A DNA stretch of 64,000 nucleotides from Methylobacter sp. (GCF_030680395.1 NZ_JAUXVR010000032.1:1-64000); one strand, 5' to 3'; counted from the stretch's first letter, positions 1 to 10,016 are shown. Program-made: numbers and translations. Notes: generated by a model not told the origin, from the sequence alone.

Positions 1-1
1 A

Positions 2-85
2 CACGCCATCCATGGCATGCTGAAAGCTAAAACAGAATTTGACGGGACTCGTTTTTACACGTTTCCTGTTGAAGCAAAATCATAA
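2..85 (+). CDS. 3' end of an unidentified gene
   Basis: An open frame enters from the left edge and ends at TAA 83-85; the last 27 residues end in FDGTRFYTFPVEAKS. I cannot assign a family from so short a tail. The stop codon lies inside a perfect 16-bp palindrome at 80-95 (TCATAAAATTTTATGA), which may act as a weak transcription end. Reading it as coding rests only on the open frame and a natural-looking residue mix. Confidence 0.4.
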   Translation, partial: HAIHGMLKAKTEFDGTRFYTFPVEAKS

Positions 86-309
86 AATTTTATGATGTCT
101 TGCAAAATTGGGCTTGTGGTTTAAGAGAGTATCTACATAGCCCGGTGTTTCAGCCCGTTGATCGCGACTCGCAGCGCAACGCGCCCTGACTGCATTCCCC
201 CTAACTCGTGGGAATGAGAAAAAACACACCCGCCTTTCGCCTTTTATCTCATTCGTAATAACAAAATGAGTAAATTCTTCATATTTCAGTTTATCAATGT
301 TCATCTATA
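86..309. other. Intergenic region, nothing assigned
   Basis: No convincing gene, RNA or repeat was seen apart from the palindrome at 80-95. A 74-residue minus-strand open frame here has no recognisable features. Confidence 0.5.
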
Positions 310-3300
310 TCAATCTGTAGCTGAATGGTTACGACGCCTGTCGATATAACGCTCCACCAAATCCAGAACGGCTTTGGATTGGTAGCCTTTGGCCAAACTG
401 CGTAACTGCTCGGCAAACGGGCGATAGCTTGCATCAAGTTCATCCAGATAATCGGCCTGGATGATAATATCCCGCATACTGCCTTCCGCTGCCAGTTGAC
501 GCAAAACCCTCATTTCCTCCAGCTGCGGCGCATCCAGCCATTCGTCAGGTTTATGTTTCGGTGATGGTTCGGTTTTAGGCAACGCATAAACCCAGTCGAG
601 TTTTAGCAGAACGGCGAGTTGCGCCATCAAGCTTTTTATCTCGATAGGCTTGGTCAAAAAGACGTTGATCCCGGCTTTCAGGGCTTCGGCAACATCGTAA
701 GCGGAAGCGCTGGCCGAAACGGCGACAATCGGCGTTTGCCCGAACCCCGGCATTCGTCGAAGACGACGCGCGGTTTCCAGACCGTCCATCTCGGGCATGA
801 CCATATCCAGCAGGATCAGATCCGGCTTCCGGGTTTCGACACTATCCAGACACGCCCTGCCGTTGGCTGCCTCGGCGGTTTCAAAACCCAAACGGCTGAG
901 CATATCAATCAGCAACGCCCTGTTTACCTCGGTATCGTCCACCACCAGCACCCGCTGACGCGGCCCCAGATACCCCGTGATATGTTGTTCGACCGGCATA
1001 ATATCCCCATTGACATCAACAATCTGGGCGTCAAGATCGAACCAAAAGGTGCTACCCTCGCCAACCCGACTGCTGACGAAAATTTCACTGTCCATCAGCC
1101 TGACCAGCTCGCGGCTGATCGGCAAGCCCAGACCGGTGCCGCCGGTGCGTTGCTGCCTGTCTCCCGCTTGCTCAAAAGCTTGGAAAATAGTTTCCAGTTG
1201 CCCGGTATCAATACCGACACCGCTATCCTGTATTTCAAAGCGCAAACGGCCAAATTCGACATGCGCTCCCTCTCCCTCTGGAGAGGGCTTTTTCAATACC
1301 GTTACCCTCAGGCTGACTTGGCCTCGTTCGCTGTATTTAACGGCGTTAGACAACAGATTGAGCAGCACCTGCCTTAGCCGCGTCTCGTCGGCGCGTATCC
1401 CGGCGGGTACATCCTCTGCAATGTCACAAACAAAAACCAGACCCTTCTGCTCCGCCTTGACAGTGATGATACTGGCGATATTACGCAGGAAGCGCGGCAA
1501 CTGGATCTCGCTCAAGTTCAACTCCTGCTTGCCCGCCTCAATCTTGGCAAAATCCAGAATATCGTTGATCAGCTGCAGCAAATATTCGCCGCTTTGCTGT
1601 ATGACCTTCAGCATCACGCTCTGGCGTTCGTTCAGGCTGTTTTCGCCCAGCAATATCTGGGTGTAACCCATAATGCCGTTCAATGGCGTACGCAGTTCGT
1701 GGCTCATCCTCGCCATAAATTCGCTACGCAGTCGCGCCAGCCGTTCCGCCTCGACCAGAGCCACTTCCCGCGCCATCTCCATGGCTTTACGATCGCTGAT
1801 GTCGCGGGCGGTACCTACCGTTCCCAACACGCTGCCGTCCTCGTCAAAAACCGGCGCCTTGCAGGTTTCTACCCAGATGGCGCCATCGCGCGCATCGGCA
1901 AGAAGTTCTTCCACGGTCTTGCACTGCCCGGCAGTCATCACCTCCGCGTCGTCGGCACGGTAAGCCTCGGCATGTTTGCGCGGCCAACAATCCAGGTCGG
2001 ACTTGCCGACCAACTCGTTCACACTATGGGCGCAGGCTAATGCCATAGCCTGATTAACGACCAGAAACCGGCTGTCCTTGTCTTTGAGCCACGCCATCAT
2101 CGGCAGCGTGTCGATCAGGGTGCGCAGATAGCGCGTCTGGAGCCGCAACTCTTCGGTACGCTCCAGCACCCGCTGTTCCAAATCGATGTTGAGCGCGCGA
2201 ATTTCATCCTCGGCGCGCTTGCGTTCGGTGATGTCGCGCACCAGTGCAAGGCTGTAGGTCTTGCCGTCATATTCGAACTGGCTGGCGTTGATCTCGACCG
2301 GGAATATGCCGCCGTCCTTGCGGCGGTGCTCGGCTTCGAAGGATTCCACAAGCCCCTGCTCACGCTGTCGCTGCCAGATCGCCCACACCATTTCAAGCGT
2401 CCAACCTGGGCCGATATCCATGACCGACATCGTCAACAGCTCGTCGCGACTGTAGCCGAGCGCCCGGCAGGATTCGTCGTTGACGTAAAGAAAATGCGCG
2501 CCGTCATCCATCAGATAAGCCGCTTCATGCACCTTATCCAGAGCTTGACTCATCACCGCAATGTCATGCTCGGCCTGCTTGAGTTTGGTGATGTCCCGCC
2601 CAACCGCCAGCGCACCGACTATTCTGCCTTGCTCGTCGCGTTCGGCTACGATCCGGAAGTTGTGGATTTGCGTGCCTTCGTCCGCATGCCGCACCTGCAC
2701 TTCGAGCTCTTGCGGTTCACCGGTTTCCAGCACCCGCCTGATATTTTGCGAAAATTTGTCGATCTGCATCGCACACACTTCAGGCGGTGTTTGTTCCGGC
2801 GTTTGCCCGAGCAGCGCGCCGGAATTAACATAAATCTTGCGGGCATCGGCGTCGTAGCGAATGATGTGGTCAGGAATGTTTTCCGCCAGAGTACGGAATT
2901 CCCGTTCGCGAACGGCCAGCGCCTCTTCGGTATGCTTGCGTTGCGTAATGTCGATAAAAGTGACAATGACTTGAGTTATTTCGCCATCCTTGTCGAACAC
3001 TGGATCGGCATTGACCAGCGCCCACACATCGTTTTGATTATTGGGGCGATGTACGCCTAAAACATAGTTTACGAGCGCCTTGCCCGATGCCAGCACTTTG
3101 TTGACCGGGTACTCGTCTAGCGGTGCTGTGCTGCCATCCTCTCGGAAAAAACGCCAAGTCGGATCAACGGCAGTTTTGCCGTACAGTTGGTCTTTCGAAA
3201 GCCCGAGTATTTCCTGCGCCACCGAGTTGGACGTGAGAATTTGCGTATCGGCGCCATGCACAACCACTGCGGCCTGGATCTTCTGGATCAAGGTTCGGTA

Positions 3301-5907
3301 TTTCTCTTCACTCTCTTTTAGTGCATCTTCCGACAATTTGCGCTCGGTGATGTCGCGGCCGATAGTCAGTGCGCCGATTACTTCGCCGTTTTCATCGCAC
3401 TCGGCAATCATGCGTATGTTATGAATCATATGCAGCTGCCCATCCGAGGGCGTCACTATTTTCTCGATTTCGCCGCTCTCGCCGCAGGCAAGAACGGTAT
3501 CCAAAAGCTGTGCGTAATCGTCGTATTCGCCGTTGGGGAACAATTCGCGGACTGTCGTGCCGAGCATTTCCGCTGCATCGGCCTCCAAGGTTTTTTCGAG
3601 CACCGGGTTGACGTAAAGGAGCCGTCCTTCCTTGTCATAACGGAGAATATTATCCGGCAGGCTTTCCGCCAGGGTGCGGAACTCGCGCGCGCGTGCGATC
3701 AACGCTTCTTCGGCGCGCTTGCGTTCGGTGATGTCCTGCACGGTACCTAACGAATACAGGGGCTTGCCGTCGTCGGCATAGCTGGTTTCGCAACGCTCCA
3801 GTACATGCTTGACCCGCCCGTCCGCCATCAGCAGGCGGTGCTCGATTTCGTAAGGTTCCCGATTTTCAACCGACTCGGTATAGGCGCGGTCGACAGCTTC
3901 ACGGTCATCGGGATGAATGATTTCAACGAAGGCCTCATAGGAGGCGCCGAACTGCTCCCGGTCAATTTCGAAGATGCGGAAGATTTCCTCCGACCAGCGA
4001 AGGACATTGGTCGCCATATCCAGCTCCCAACTGCCGATATGCGCGATGCGCTGGGCCTCGGTAAGATTCTGCCGGCTTATCAGCAAGGCGTCTTCCATTT
4101 GCTTACGTTCGGTAATGTTGCGGGAAAGCACGATGAAACGCGGCTCTTCCCCTTGAACGGCGGGCTTGCCGGCCACGGAGAGTTCAAACCAGAAAGCGCC
4201 GTTCGGCAGCGACAATTCAAACTGCTTGCCGGTTGACATGCCGTTTTCATGCGCTTCACGCAAGGCTGACATGCAAATTTCCGCCGCATCGGCAGGCATG
4301 ACTTCCGGCACTGTTTTACCGAGCAGGTCTTCACTGGGGGCGACCAGCAAATCGCTATGCGGCGAATGATAATCGTAGTAGCGCCCATCCAGCCCCAACT
4401 CGAACAAAAAATCGGGAATCGTATCCAGCGTGGCTTGAAGCTTGTTTTTGGCTTGCAGCACCTGCGTATTGAGCGCTGCCAGCCTCCGATGAGAACGCTT
4501 CAAACGTACCAGGAAAAAGCCGGTGCCAACCAACATCACGACGCTGCCGCCAAGCACGGTCCATAACCAGCGCTGTTCGAGCGCATGATGCCTAAGTTCC
4601 GCAGCCTGTTGCTGGTTATGGCGGTTGAGTTTATCGATCTCGCGCTGCTTGCTTTCGGTTTGGTAGCGTCGCGTCAGCTGCAACACCCGCATGGCGGCCG
4701 TGTCTTTTGCCATCTTGGCCGCCATCTCGCTTGCTTCGAGCATAAACCGGTAGGCTTGATGATGATCGCCGTTGGCGGCGGCGATCTCCGCCAGCTGTTT
4801 CGCGCTATCGGTCAGGTAGAGCGGGGTGCCGATTTCCTTGGCCAAGGCATAAGCCTGTTCGACATCGCGGTGCGCCCCGTCACTATCGCCCAGCGACATC
4901 CGGCTCCTGCTGCGGGCGTTCAGCGTCCACAACAGGCCGATCTTGTTGGAATAGCGTTGATAACGCCCGATCATTTCGTCGAATATCGGCAAGGTTTCGG
5001 CATAACGTTGCTGCTTGCGCAAGTTATCGGCGAGAGCATACTGGCTGAAATTGACGCTGAAAGGGACATCTATAGCGAGAAAAACCGCAACTGCCTCGCG
5101 AATCAACCGCTCCGCGCTTTCCAATTCGCCGCGATTGTTTTGGATATAGCCAACCCCCATCAGCGCATAGGCTTCCATCAGCCTGGAACCGGCGATCCGG
5201 GCTTGCTCCAGCATTCGCTGATAATATTCGCCCGCTTCATTCAGGTGGTCGCTCAGTTCGTAGGCAATTGCCAAGCCATGATAGGCGTAGACCAGCGCCA
5301 GCGGATTGTTGCTTTGCCGGGCAATATCCAGCGCTTGCATCGACATGGTAATCGATTCGTCGAGCTGATCGGTGCGGCGGTACATCATTGCCATTCTTAA
5401 CAGTGCTTCGCCGAGCAGATCCGGCCGATCCACCCCGTCCAGCACCGACAGACTGTGAATCGTAGCGGCGATCGCATCGTCGATGCGAGCCTGATTGACC
5501 GCATTTAAGGCGGTATTGAGGTCGGCTTCGGCTTGGCCGACCGAGTCGTTATGTTGCTTGGCGAGTTCCATTGCCTGTTGGATATGCGTAGCCGCTTTTT
5601 CAGTTTGCGCCTGATAGACTTCGATGCGCGCCAGCAAATTGAACAGCCGTGCCTGATCTGCAGGCCTAGCGTCGGCGGGGAGATCGGCCTGCAAACGCTC
5701 GGCTTCGGCGTAGGCGCGTTGCGTGTCATTTTCCGCCAGCATACGTGTCTCGCCCGCTTTGTTGCGCCATTGTTCCAATCCAGTATCGGCATGGGCTACG
5801 CCGTACAGTGCGAAAATCAGTAGCGGAGTGCAAGCTTTGCTTGCCCATCGTATAACTTGCAGGCAAAGCCTGCACTCCATCCTTAAATTGATGGGCATGA
5901 CCGCCAT
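310..5907 (-). CDS. TPR and multi-PAS hybrid histidine kinase
   Basis: A very large inner-membrane sensor kinase of about 1865 residues. In order it has a signal peptide ending in GVAHA, a periplasmic TPR-like helical region of about 400 residues, one membrane helix (WLWTVLGGSVVMLVG), about seven PAS/PAC units, a HisKA box with SHELRTPLNG as the phosphoacceptor His, a HATPase domain with DSGVGI and GTGLGLPIS, and a receiver domain (VVDDTEVN, phospho-Asp in LLDMVMPEMDG). Such proteins sense a signal through TPR and PAS domains and pass phosphate from His to the receiver Asp. I chose the ATG at 5907 because it overlaps the stop of the upstream receptor relic as TGATG, which suggests translational coupling. 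The frame stays open to 5955, but that extension is read from the receptor tail. The ligand is unknown. No separate regulator lies next to it. Confidence 0.9.
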   Translation of the reverse strand: MAVMPINLRMECRLCLQVIRWASKACTPLLIFALYGVAHADTGLEQWRNKAGETRMLAENDTQRAYAEAERLQADLPADARPADQARLFNLLARIEVYQAQTEKAATHIQQAMELAKQHNDSVGQAEADLNTALNAVNQARIDDAIAATIHSLSVLDGVDRPDLLGEALLRMAMMYRRTDQLDESITMSMQALDIARQSNNPLALVYAYHGLAIAYELSDHLNEAGEYYQRMLEQARIAGSRLMEAYALMGVGYIQNNRGELESAERLIREAVAVFLAIDVPFSVNFSQYALADNLRKQQRYAETLPIFDEMIGRYQRYSNKIGLLWTLNARSRSRMSLGDSDGAHRDVEQAYALAKEIGTPLYLTDSAKQLAEIAAANGDHHQAYRFMLEASEMAAKMAKDTAAMRVLQLTRRYQTESKQREIDKLNRHNQQQAAELRHHALEQRWLWTVLGGSVVMLVGTGFFLVRLKRSHRRLAALNTQVLQAKNKLQATLDTIPDFLFELGLDGRYYDYHSPHSDLLVAPSEDLLGKTVPEVMPADAAEICMSALREAHENGMSTGKQFELSLPNGAFWFELSVAGKPAVQGEEPRFIVLSRNITERKQMEDALLISRQNLTEAQRIAHIGSWELDMATNVLRWSEEIFRIFEIDREQFGASYEAFVEIIHPDDREAVDRAYTESVENREPYEIEHRLLMADGRVKHVLERCETSYADDGKPLYSLGTVQDITERKRAEEALIARAREFRTLAESLPDNILRYDKEGRLLYVNPVLEKTLEADAAEMLGTTVRELFPNGEYDDYAQLLDTVLACGESGEIEKIVTPSDGQLHMIHNIRMIAECDENGEVIGALTIGRDITERKLSEDALKESEEKYRTLIQKIQAAVVVHGADTQILTSNSVAQEILGLSKDQLYGKTAVDPTWRFFREDGSTAPLDEYPVNKVLASGKALVNYVLGVHRPNNQNDVWALVNADPVFDKDGEITQVIVTFIDITQRKHTEEALAVREREFRTLAENIPDHIIRYDADARKIYVNSGALLGQTPEQTPPEVCAMQIDKFSQNIRRVLETGEPQELEVQVRHADEGTQIHNFRIVAERDEQGRIVGALAVGRDITKLKQAEHDIAVMSQALDKVHEAAYLMDDGAHFLYVNDESCRALGYSRDELLTMSVMDIGPGWTLEMVWAIWQRQREQGLVESFEAEHRRKDGGIFPVEINASQFEYDGKTYSLALVRDITERKRAEDEIRALNIDLEQRVLERTEELRLQTRYLRTLIDTLPMMAWLKDKDSRFLVVNQAMALACAHSVNELVGKSDLDCWPRKHAEAYRADDAEVMTAGQCKTVEELLADARDGAIWVETCKAPVFDEDGSVLGTVGTARDISDRKAMEMAREVALVEAERLARLRSEFMARMSHELRTPLNGIMGYTQILLGENSLNERQSVMLKVIQQSGEYLLQLINDILDFAKIEAGKQELNLSEIQLPRFLRNIASIITVKAEQKGLVFVCDIAEDVPAGIRADETRLRQVLLNLLSNAVKYSERGQVSLRVTVLKKPSPEGEGAHVEFGRLRFEIQDSGVGIDTGQLETIFQAFEQAGDRQQRTGGTGLGLPISRELVRLMDSEIFVSSRVGEGSTFWFDLDAQIVDVNGDIMPVEQHITGYLGPRQRVLVVDDTEVNRALLIDMLSRLGFETAEAANGRACLDSVETRKPDLILLDMVMPEMDGLETARRLRRMPGFGQTPIVAVSASASAYDVAEALKAGINVFLTKPIEIKSLMAQLAVLLKLDWVYALPKTEPSPKHKPDEWLDAPQLEEMRVLRQLAAEGSMRDIIIQADYLDELDASYRPFAEQLRSLAKGYQSKAVLDLVERYIDRRRNHSATD
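5825..5878. repeat. Inverted repeat inside the kinase signal-peptide codons
   Basis: Arms at 5825-5844 and 5859-5878 match at 18 of 20 positions when one is reverse complemented (core GGAGTGCAGGCTTTGCCTGC). The 14-bp spacer makes this a long hairpin, like REP-type repeats. It encodes residues of the kinase signal peptide, the run from ECRLC to SKACTP, so a mobile repeat may have been absorbed into the coding sequence. Confidence 0.6.
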
Positions 5908-6912
5908 CAGAACCGTGCAGTCATCGTCGCGCCAACCTGAGTATCGTTGACCCAAACGCTCTGCGACCGGGTTTCCACGCCGTAATAGGACCTGCTGCGC
6001 AACGTATTTAGCAGATTCATGCCTTCAGTAGCCGCGGGTGTAAACCGGCAACGCGCCGACCCCGACGATATTGGTAACGCCGCTCAGGAAGGTGTCGCGC
6101 CAGTTATAAGCGACTCGGGCCGAAAACGGGCCTTTCTCGTACATGCCGATCAGGTTGTAGCTGTGTTTGGAGAGGTTTTGCAGCGGGACGTTCCGGCCCA
6201 AAATACTGCTCGGCGTTTCGCTGTCGATATAGGTGTAATTGGCCTGCGTACCGAACCCCCTCAACCAGCTCGGCAGGAAATCGTAGAACTGCTGATAACC
6301 GGTCTCAAAGCCGTTGATGGTCGCGTCAGTACCGTTTTGGGGGCGGCTGACCTGATAGGTAAAGCCGTCATGAACTTCAGGATTGCTGACGGTAGTCACG
6401 AAGCCGTCGACCTGTTTTAGAAAGCCGGTGACATAAACCGAGGTGGTTGGGTTGAAATATTTTTCCACCGCCAGATCGAAATTGTCGGAACGAATCGGCT
6501 TCAATTCAGGATTACCGGCGCTACCCTGATTCAGCGACGGGTTGATGGTGTTGCGGATCAAGGGCAGCGACGGCGACAGCTGATCGAAATTCTGCCGGGT
6601 TATGGTTTTAGAGACTCCAGCGCGCAGATACAGGCTTTTTAGGAGCTGATAACGCAGATTCAAACTGGGCAGATAGTCGATGTCGGTACTGTCGATGTTA
6701 ATGGGCAGCACCGCACTGGTGCTTGGCGCTGACTGGCTGCCGGTTACCGACTCCGACGTTTGCGCCGCGCGCAGGCCGACGACCAGAATGTCGTTAAGAG
6801 CGACGGTCCCGGTATCGCTGGAACTGTCGCTCTTCGCAAATGACGACGCCGACTTGGCGACAATCAAAGCCCAAACACCTAGCCACGGTAAATGTTGAAG
6901 TCTTGTATGCAT
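5907..6912 (-). pseudogene. TonB-dependent receptor relic with internal deletions
   Basis: The 295-residue open frame starts with a signal peptide and a TonB-box/plug beginning (VALNDILVVGLRAA). It then jumps directly into late barrel strands (LPSLNLRYQLLKSLYLRAGVS, NPELKPIRSDNFDLAVEKYF). Most of the plug and the early barrel, normally several hundred residues, are missing. The frame stops at 6025. The true C-terminal strand of such receptors reappears in another frame just downstream (EGMNLLNTLRSRSYYGVE, then NDTQVGATMTARF) and ends at TGA 5907-5909. About 30 codons plus the frame were lost there. Intact relatives import siderophores or sugars across the outer membrane; this copy cannot. Its stop overlaps the kinase ATG. 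Confidence 0.85.
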
Positions 6913-7143
6913 TAATAAACGTTTTAATCCCGCGTGAAAACGGCACTTTGTCGGCCAATATGACAGTTATAAGGGTGGTTCCGGCAAAAAACTATAGCGA
7001 CGATTGATTATACTGAACCGACTTTATGCCGTCTCCACATAGGGTCTGCGGCGTTATTAACCCCACACCCGGCATGCCTTCTGGATTTCGGATTAAGGGG
7101 CATTTCCGGCATGAACCGCCCATAATTCTGTAATTCAGGAATG
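6913..7143. other. Intergenic region between receptor relic and regulator
   Basis: This is the divergent upstream region of the receptor relic and the XRE regulator. No repeat or RNA was recognised apart from the palindrome described separately. A 79-residue minus-strand frame here looks like chance. Confidence 0.4.
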
Positions 7144-7184
7144 AAAATGAATACTATAGATTGTAGCCTTATAGTGTTCATTTT
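7144..7184. promoter_or_regulatory. 41-bp palindrome upstream of XRE regulator
   Basis: Arms AAAATGAATACTATA (7144-7158) and TATAGTGTTCATTTT (7170-7184) are inverted repeats with one mismatch, separated by 11 bp. The site lies 44 bp before the regulator start, where an autoregulatory operator is expected for small XRE proteins. Binding by the adjacent protein is inference. Confidence 0.6.
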
Positions 7185-7227
7185 GGCTAGATATGCAGCC
7201 GCTTTACAACAAGAAGGATCGATAATA

Positions 7228-7509
7228 ATGAGAGTTGCATTTGCCAAGGCATTGAAAAACGCCAGAAAATCGCGTGACTTGACCCAAGAAGACTTCTCCG
7301 ATGTTTCCAGCCGGACTTATCTGAGTTCATTGGAGAGAGGTAAAAAAAGTCCCACTCTGGATAAACTCCAGACCCTTGCCCAAACCATCGGCATACATTG
7401 CCTGAGCCTGATAGCGCTAACCTATTTGTATAGCGAAAAGGAAAAAGATCTGGAGACGCTGCTGTTACGCATCAAAAATGAAGTCGAGAGTGTTGAACGT
7501 AAAAAATAA
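7228..7509 (+). CDS. XRE-family HTH transcriptional regulator
   Basis: A 93-residue protein that is almost only an HTH_3 domain (AKALKNARKSRDLTQEDF, then TYLSSLERGKKSPTLDKLQTLA). It is followed by a hydrophobic IHCLSLIALTYL segment and a charged tail. The family binds palindromic operators, often its own. I chose ATG 7228 because AGAAGGA sits about 9 bases upstream. The longer frame from 7141 runs through the palindrome and lacks a ribosome site. Similar stand-alone regulators are common in pseudomonads and xanthomonads. The target genes are unknown. Confidence 0.8.
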   Translation: MRVAFAKALKNARKSRDLTQEDFSDVSSRTYLSSLERGKKSPTLDKLQTLAQTIGIHCLSLIALTYLYSEKEKDLETLLLRIKNEVESVERKK

Positions 7510-7800
7510 AGCGCGATAGTAAACCCTGTAATTTGGCATGAATATCGACGCTCAACGCTACTTAACCTAATACGATTTTTTGGTAACAGGTCATGCGGCT
7601 AATAATTTAACAACCTACAGATTTGATTCATTACCCGGAAAAAATGTGCTGGATACGCTGCGTGACTATTTCAATAGTCGTATTGAAGCTGTCTGATGAG
7701 TCCCAAAAGCAAAAGAGGGCTAAGGGCGCCATCTTTATTGGACACTAAGTGATTTTAAAGCGTGGTACAGAACAGAAAATGCGGCTTGGAATGAGGTAAA
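7510..7800. other. Intergenic region with a possible coding scrap
   Basis: A short open stretch ending at about 7697 (FDSLPGKNVLDTLRDYFNSR) looks coding-like but has no start and no recognisable family. Otherwise nothing was seen. Confidence 0.35.
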
Positions 7801-7877
7801 TGGTGCGCCCGAGGGGATTCGAACCTCTGACCACAGCCTTCGGAGGGCTGTACTCTATCCAGCTGAGCTACGGGCGC
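7801..7877 (-). tRNA. tRNA-Arg (anticodon CCG)
   Basis: On the minus strand the acceptor arms GCGCCCG and CGGGCGC pair, followed by discriminator A and an encoded CCA. The D-arm reads GCTCAGCTGGATAGAGT. The anticodon loop CTCCGAA sits between ACAGCC and GGCTGT, giving anticodon CCG, which reads CGG arginine codons. The T-loop GGTTCGAATCC is canonical. tRNA genes often serve as integration sites, but no attachment repeat was seen at its 3' end. Confidence 0.97.
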
Positions 7878-7909
7878 GTGGGGCGTATTCTAACCGATCG
7901 ACACTACAA

Positions 7910-9961
7910 TTACGACAACATTGTTTTCAAGTGCGCCAGACTCGCCTTGCCGCGCTCTTTGATGACTTCCGGGGCCAGCTGTTTTTTGTTGACCCATTCC
8001 AGGTCATCGGCAGGCAGTTCGCTTAAAAACCGGCTGGGCTCGCACTCGGCGACTTCACCGTAACGTTTACGATGGGTGCAGTAGCTGAACGTACAGGTGC
8101 GCTGGGCGCGGGTGATGCCGACGTAGGCCAGGCGGCGCTCTTCTTCTATGTTGTCGGTTTCGATGCTGTTTTGGTGGGGCAGGATGTTTTCTTCGATGCC
8201 AATCAAAAACACATGCGGAAACTCCAGTCCTTTGGCGGCGTGCAGGGTCATCAGGCTGACCTGATCGCTGGCCTCGTCTTCCTGGTTGCGCTCCATGATG
8301 TCCATCAGCATGATTTTGGCGACGATTTCCGCCAGCGGTTTTTGACCGTCGGTTTCCTTGTCGGCAACTGCTCCATGCGTTGCTCTACCTCCGGCATCCC
8401 TGCCGTCGTCGGCGATGCGTCTCAGCCATTCAACCAGCTCGTAGACATTTTTCAACTTGCGGTCGGCGGATTCCTTGGTTTTGCTTTCTTCCTGCAAATG
8501 TTGCGAATAACCGATTTGATCGATGAATTGTTCGATGACCGCGAAAGTATCGCCCCGATCGATGCGGTCTGCGGTGTCGATGACCCAGTCGCGGAATTTT
8601 TCCAGCCGGTGCATGGCTTTTTCGGACAGTCTTTGGCTCAGGCCGAACTCGGTGCTGGCCGCGAACAGACTGATATGCCGCTCATTGGCATAGGCGCCGA
8701 GCTTTTCCAGTGTGGTCGGGCCGATTTCCCGTTTCGGGGTGTTGATTACGCGCAAAAACGCCGCGTCGTCGTCCTGATTAACAAACAAACGCAGGTAGCC
8801 GAGGATGTCCTTGATTTCCGAATAGGCGAAAAACGAGGTGCTGCCGCTGATGAAGTACGGGATGTTGTTTTCCCTCAAGCCTTTCTCGAACAAGCGGGAC
8901 TGATGGTTGCCGCGATATAAAATCGCATAATCCTGGTAATTGCTGCCGGTTTTGAATTTGTGATGGATGATTTCGGACACGATCTGCTGGGCTTCAATCA
9001 GCTCGTCTTTATGGCTTAAAACCCGCAGCGGATCGCCGTAACCGAGCTCGCTCCACAGGCGTTTTTCAAAGGCATGGGGATTGTTGGCGATCAGTTGGTT
9101 GGCGACCTTGAGGATGCGCCCGGTAGAGCGGTAATTCTGCTCCAGCTTGATAACTTGCAGACGTGCATAGTCTTTTTGCAGTTGTGCCAGATTCTCCGGC
9201 TGCGCGCCACGCCAGGCATAAATGGACTGATCGTCATCGCCGACCACGGTAAAGCGTCCCAGGTTACCGGCGATCAAGCGCACCAGCTGATATTGGGTGA
9301 TATTGGTATCCTGATATTCATCGACCAGTAAGTAGCGGATCTTGTTTTGCCATTTTTCCAGGATGGCCGGATGTTGTTGAAACAGCAGTACCGGCAACAG
9401 AATCAGGTCGTCGAAATCAACCGCATTGTAGGCTTTCAGGCTGCGTGTGTAGTCGATGTACAAATTGGCCGCCGGGTATTCGGTGGCTGTTGCAATCGTT
9501 ATGGATTGTTCCGGCGTGACAAAGGCGTTTTTCCATTGGCCGATTTGCCGGGCGTAAATATCAATATTGTCAATATCGCAATCCTTTGCGCCGTGGCTGA
9601 TCAAGTTGCGCAGCAATGTGTGCTTGTCCTGCTCGTCAAACAGGGTAAGGCCCGATTTATAGCCCAGCGTCTTGGATTCCGCCCGCAATATATCCAGTCC
9701 TAGGGAATGGAAGGTTGATACCCGCAGGCCGCGCTGTTGCTTGTCATCCAGCAGTTTTGACACTCGGCTTTTCATTTCCCGCGCAGCTTTATTGGTGAAG
9801 GTCACCGCCGCAATATGCCGTGCAGGCAGGCCTTGCTTGACCAGGTAAGCGATTTTTTCGGTAATCACCCGCGTCTTGCCGCTGCCCGCTCCGGCCAGCA
9901 CCAATAAGGGATGATCAATCGCTTTAACAGCAGCTTGTTGTTGGGGGTTTAGTTTGGACAT
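7910..9961 (-). CDS. rep: ATP-dependent DNA helicase Rep
   Basis: A 683-residue superfamily 1A 3'-5' helicase, close to the usual 673 residues of Rep. It shows the Q-motif start LNPQQQAAV, Walker A AGAGSGKT (residues 23-30), motif Ia TFTNKAA, motif II LLVDEYQDTN, motif III VGDDDQSIYAWRGA, motif IV LEQNYRS, motif V TLHAAKGLEFP and motif VI RRLAYVGITRA. Rep works with the replicative helicase to clear protein roadblocks ahead of forks. It reads away from comM in the same direction, downstream of the toxin-antitoxin pair. The start at 9961 is supported by the family N-terminus. Confidence 0.95.
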   Translation of the reverse strand: MSKLNPQQQAAVKAIDHPLLVLAGAGSGKTRVITEKIAYLVKQGLPARHIAAVTFTNKAAREMKSRVSKLLDDKQQRGLRVSTFHSLGLDILRAESKTLGYKSGLTLFDEQDKHTLLRNLISHGAKDCDIDNIDIYARQIGQWKNAFVTPEQSITIATATEYPAANLYIDYTRSLKAYNAVDFDDLILLPVLLFQQHPAILEKWQNKIRYLLVDEYQDTNITQYQLVRLIAGNLGRFTVVGDDDQSIYAWRGAQPENLAQLQKDYARLQVIKLEQNYRSTGRILKVANQLIANNPHAFEKRLWSELGYGDPLRVLSHKDELIEAQQIVSEIIHHKFKTGSNYQDYAILYRGNHQSRLFEKGLRENNIPYFISGSTSFFAYSEIKDILGYLRLFVNQDDDAAFLRVINTPKREIGPTTLEKLGAYANERHISLFAASTEFGLSQRLSEKAMHRLEKFRDWVIDTADRIDRGDTFAVIEQFIDQIGYSQHLQEESKTKESADRKLKNVYELVEWLRRIADDGRDAGGRATHGAVADKETDGQKPLAEIVAKIMLMDIMERNQEDEASDQVSLMTLHAAKGLEFPHVFLIGIEENILPHQNSIETDNIEEERRLAYVGITRAQRTCTFSYCTHRKRYGEVAECEPSRFLSELPADDLEWVNKKQLAPEVIKERGKASLAHLKTMLS

Positions 9962-10016
9962 TGATGCCTATAAAAAAATTCACCATGAAGACACGAACGA
10001 CTGCATGGACAGATTT

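Noticed and set aside
80-304. 74-codon minus-strand frame at the left edge
   Set aside because: No ribosome site, no family pattern and an odd composition; more likely chance.
619-2040. Long plus-strand frames opposite the histidine kinase
   Set aside because: Shadows of the GC-rich kinase gene; they have no own start signals or domain patterns.
8072-8920. 282-codon plus frame opposite rep
   Set aside because: Antisense shadow of a complete Rep helicase.
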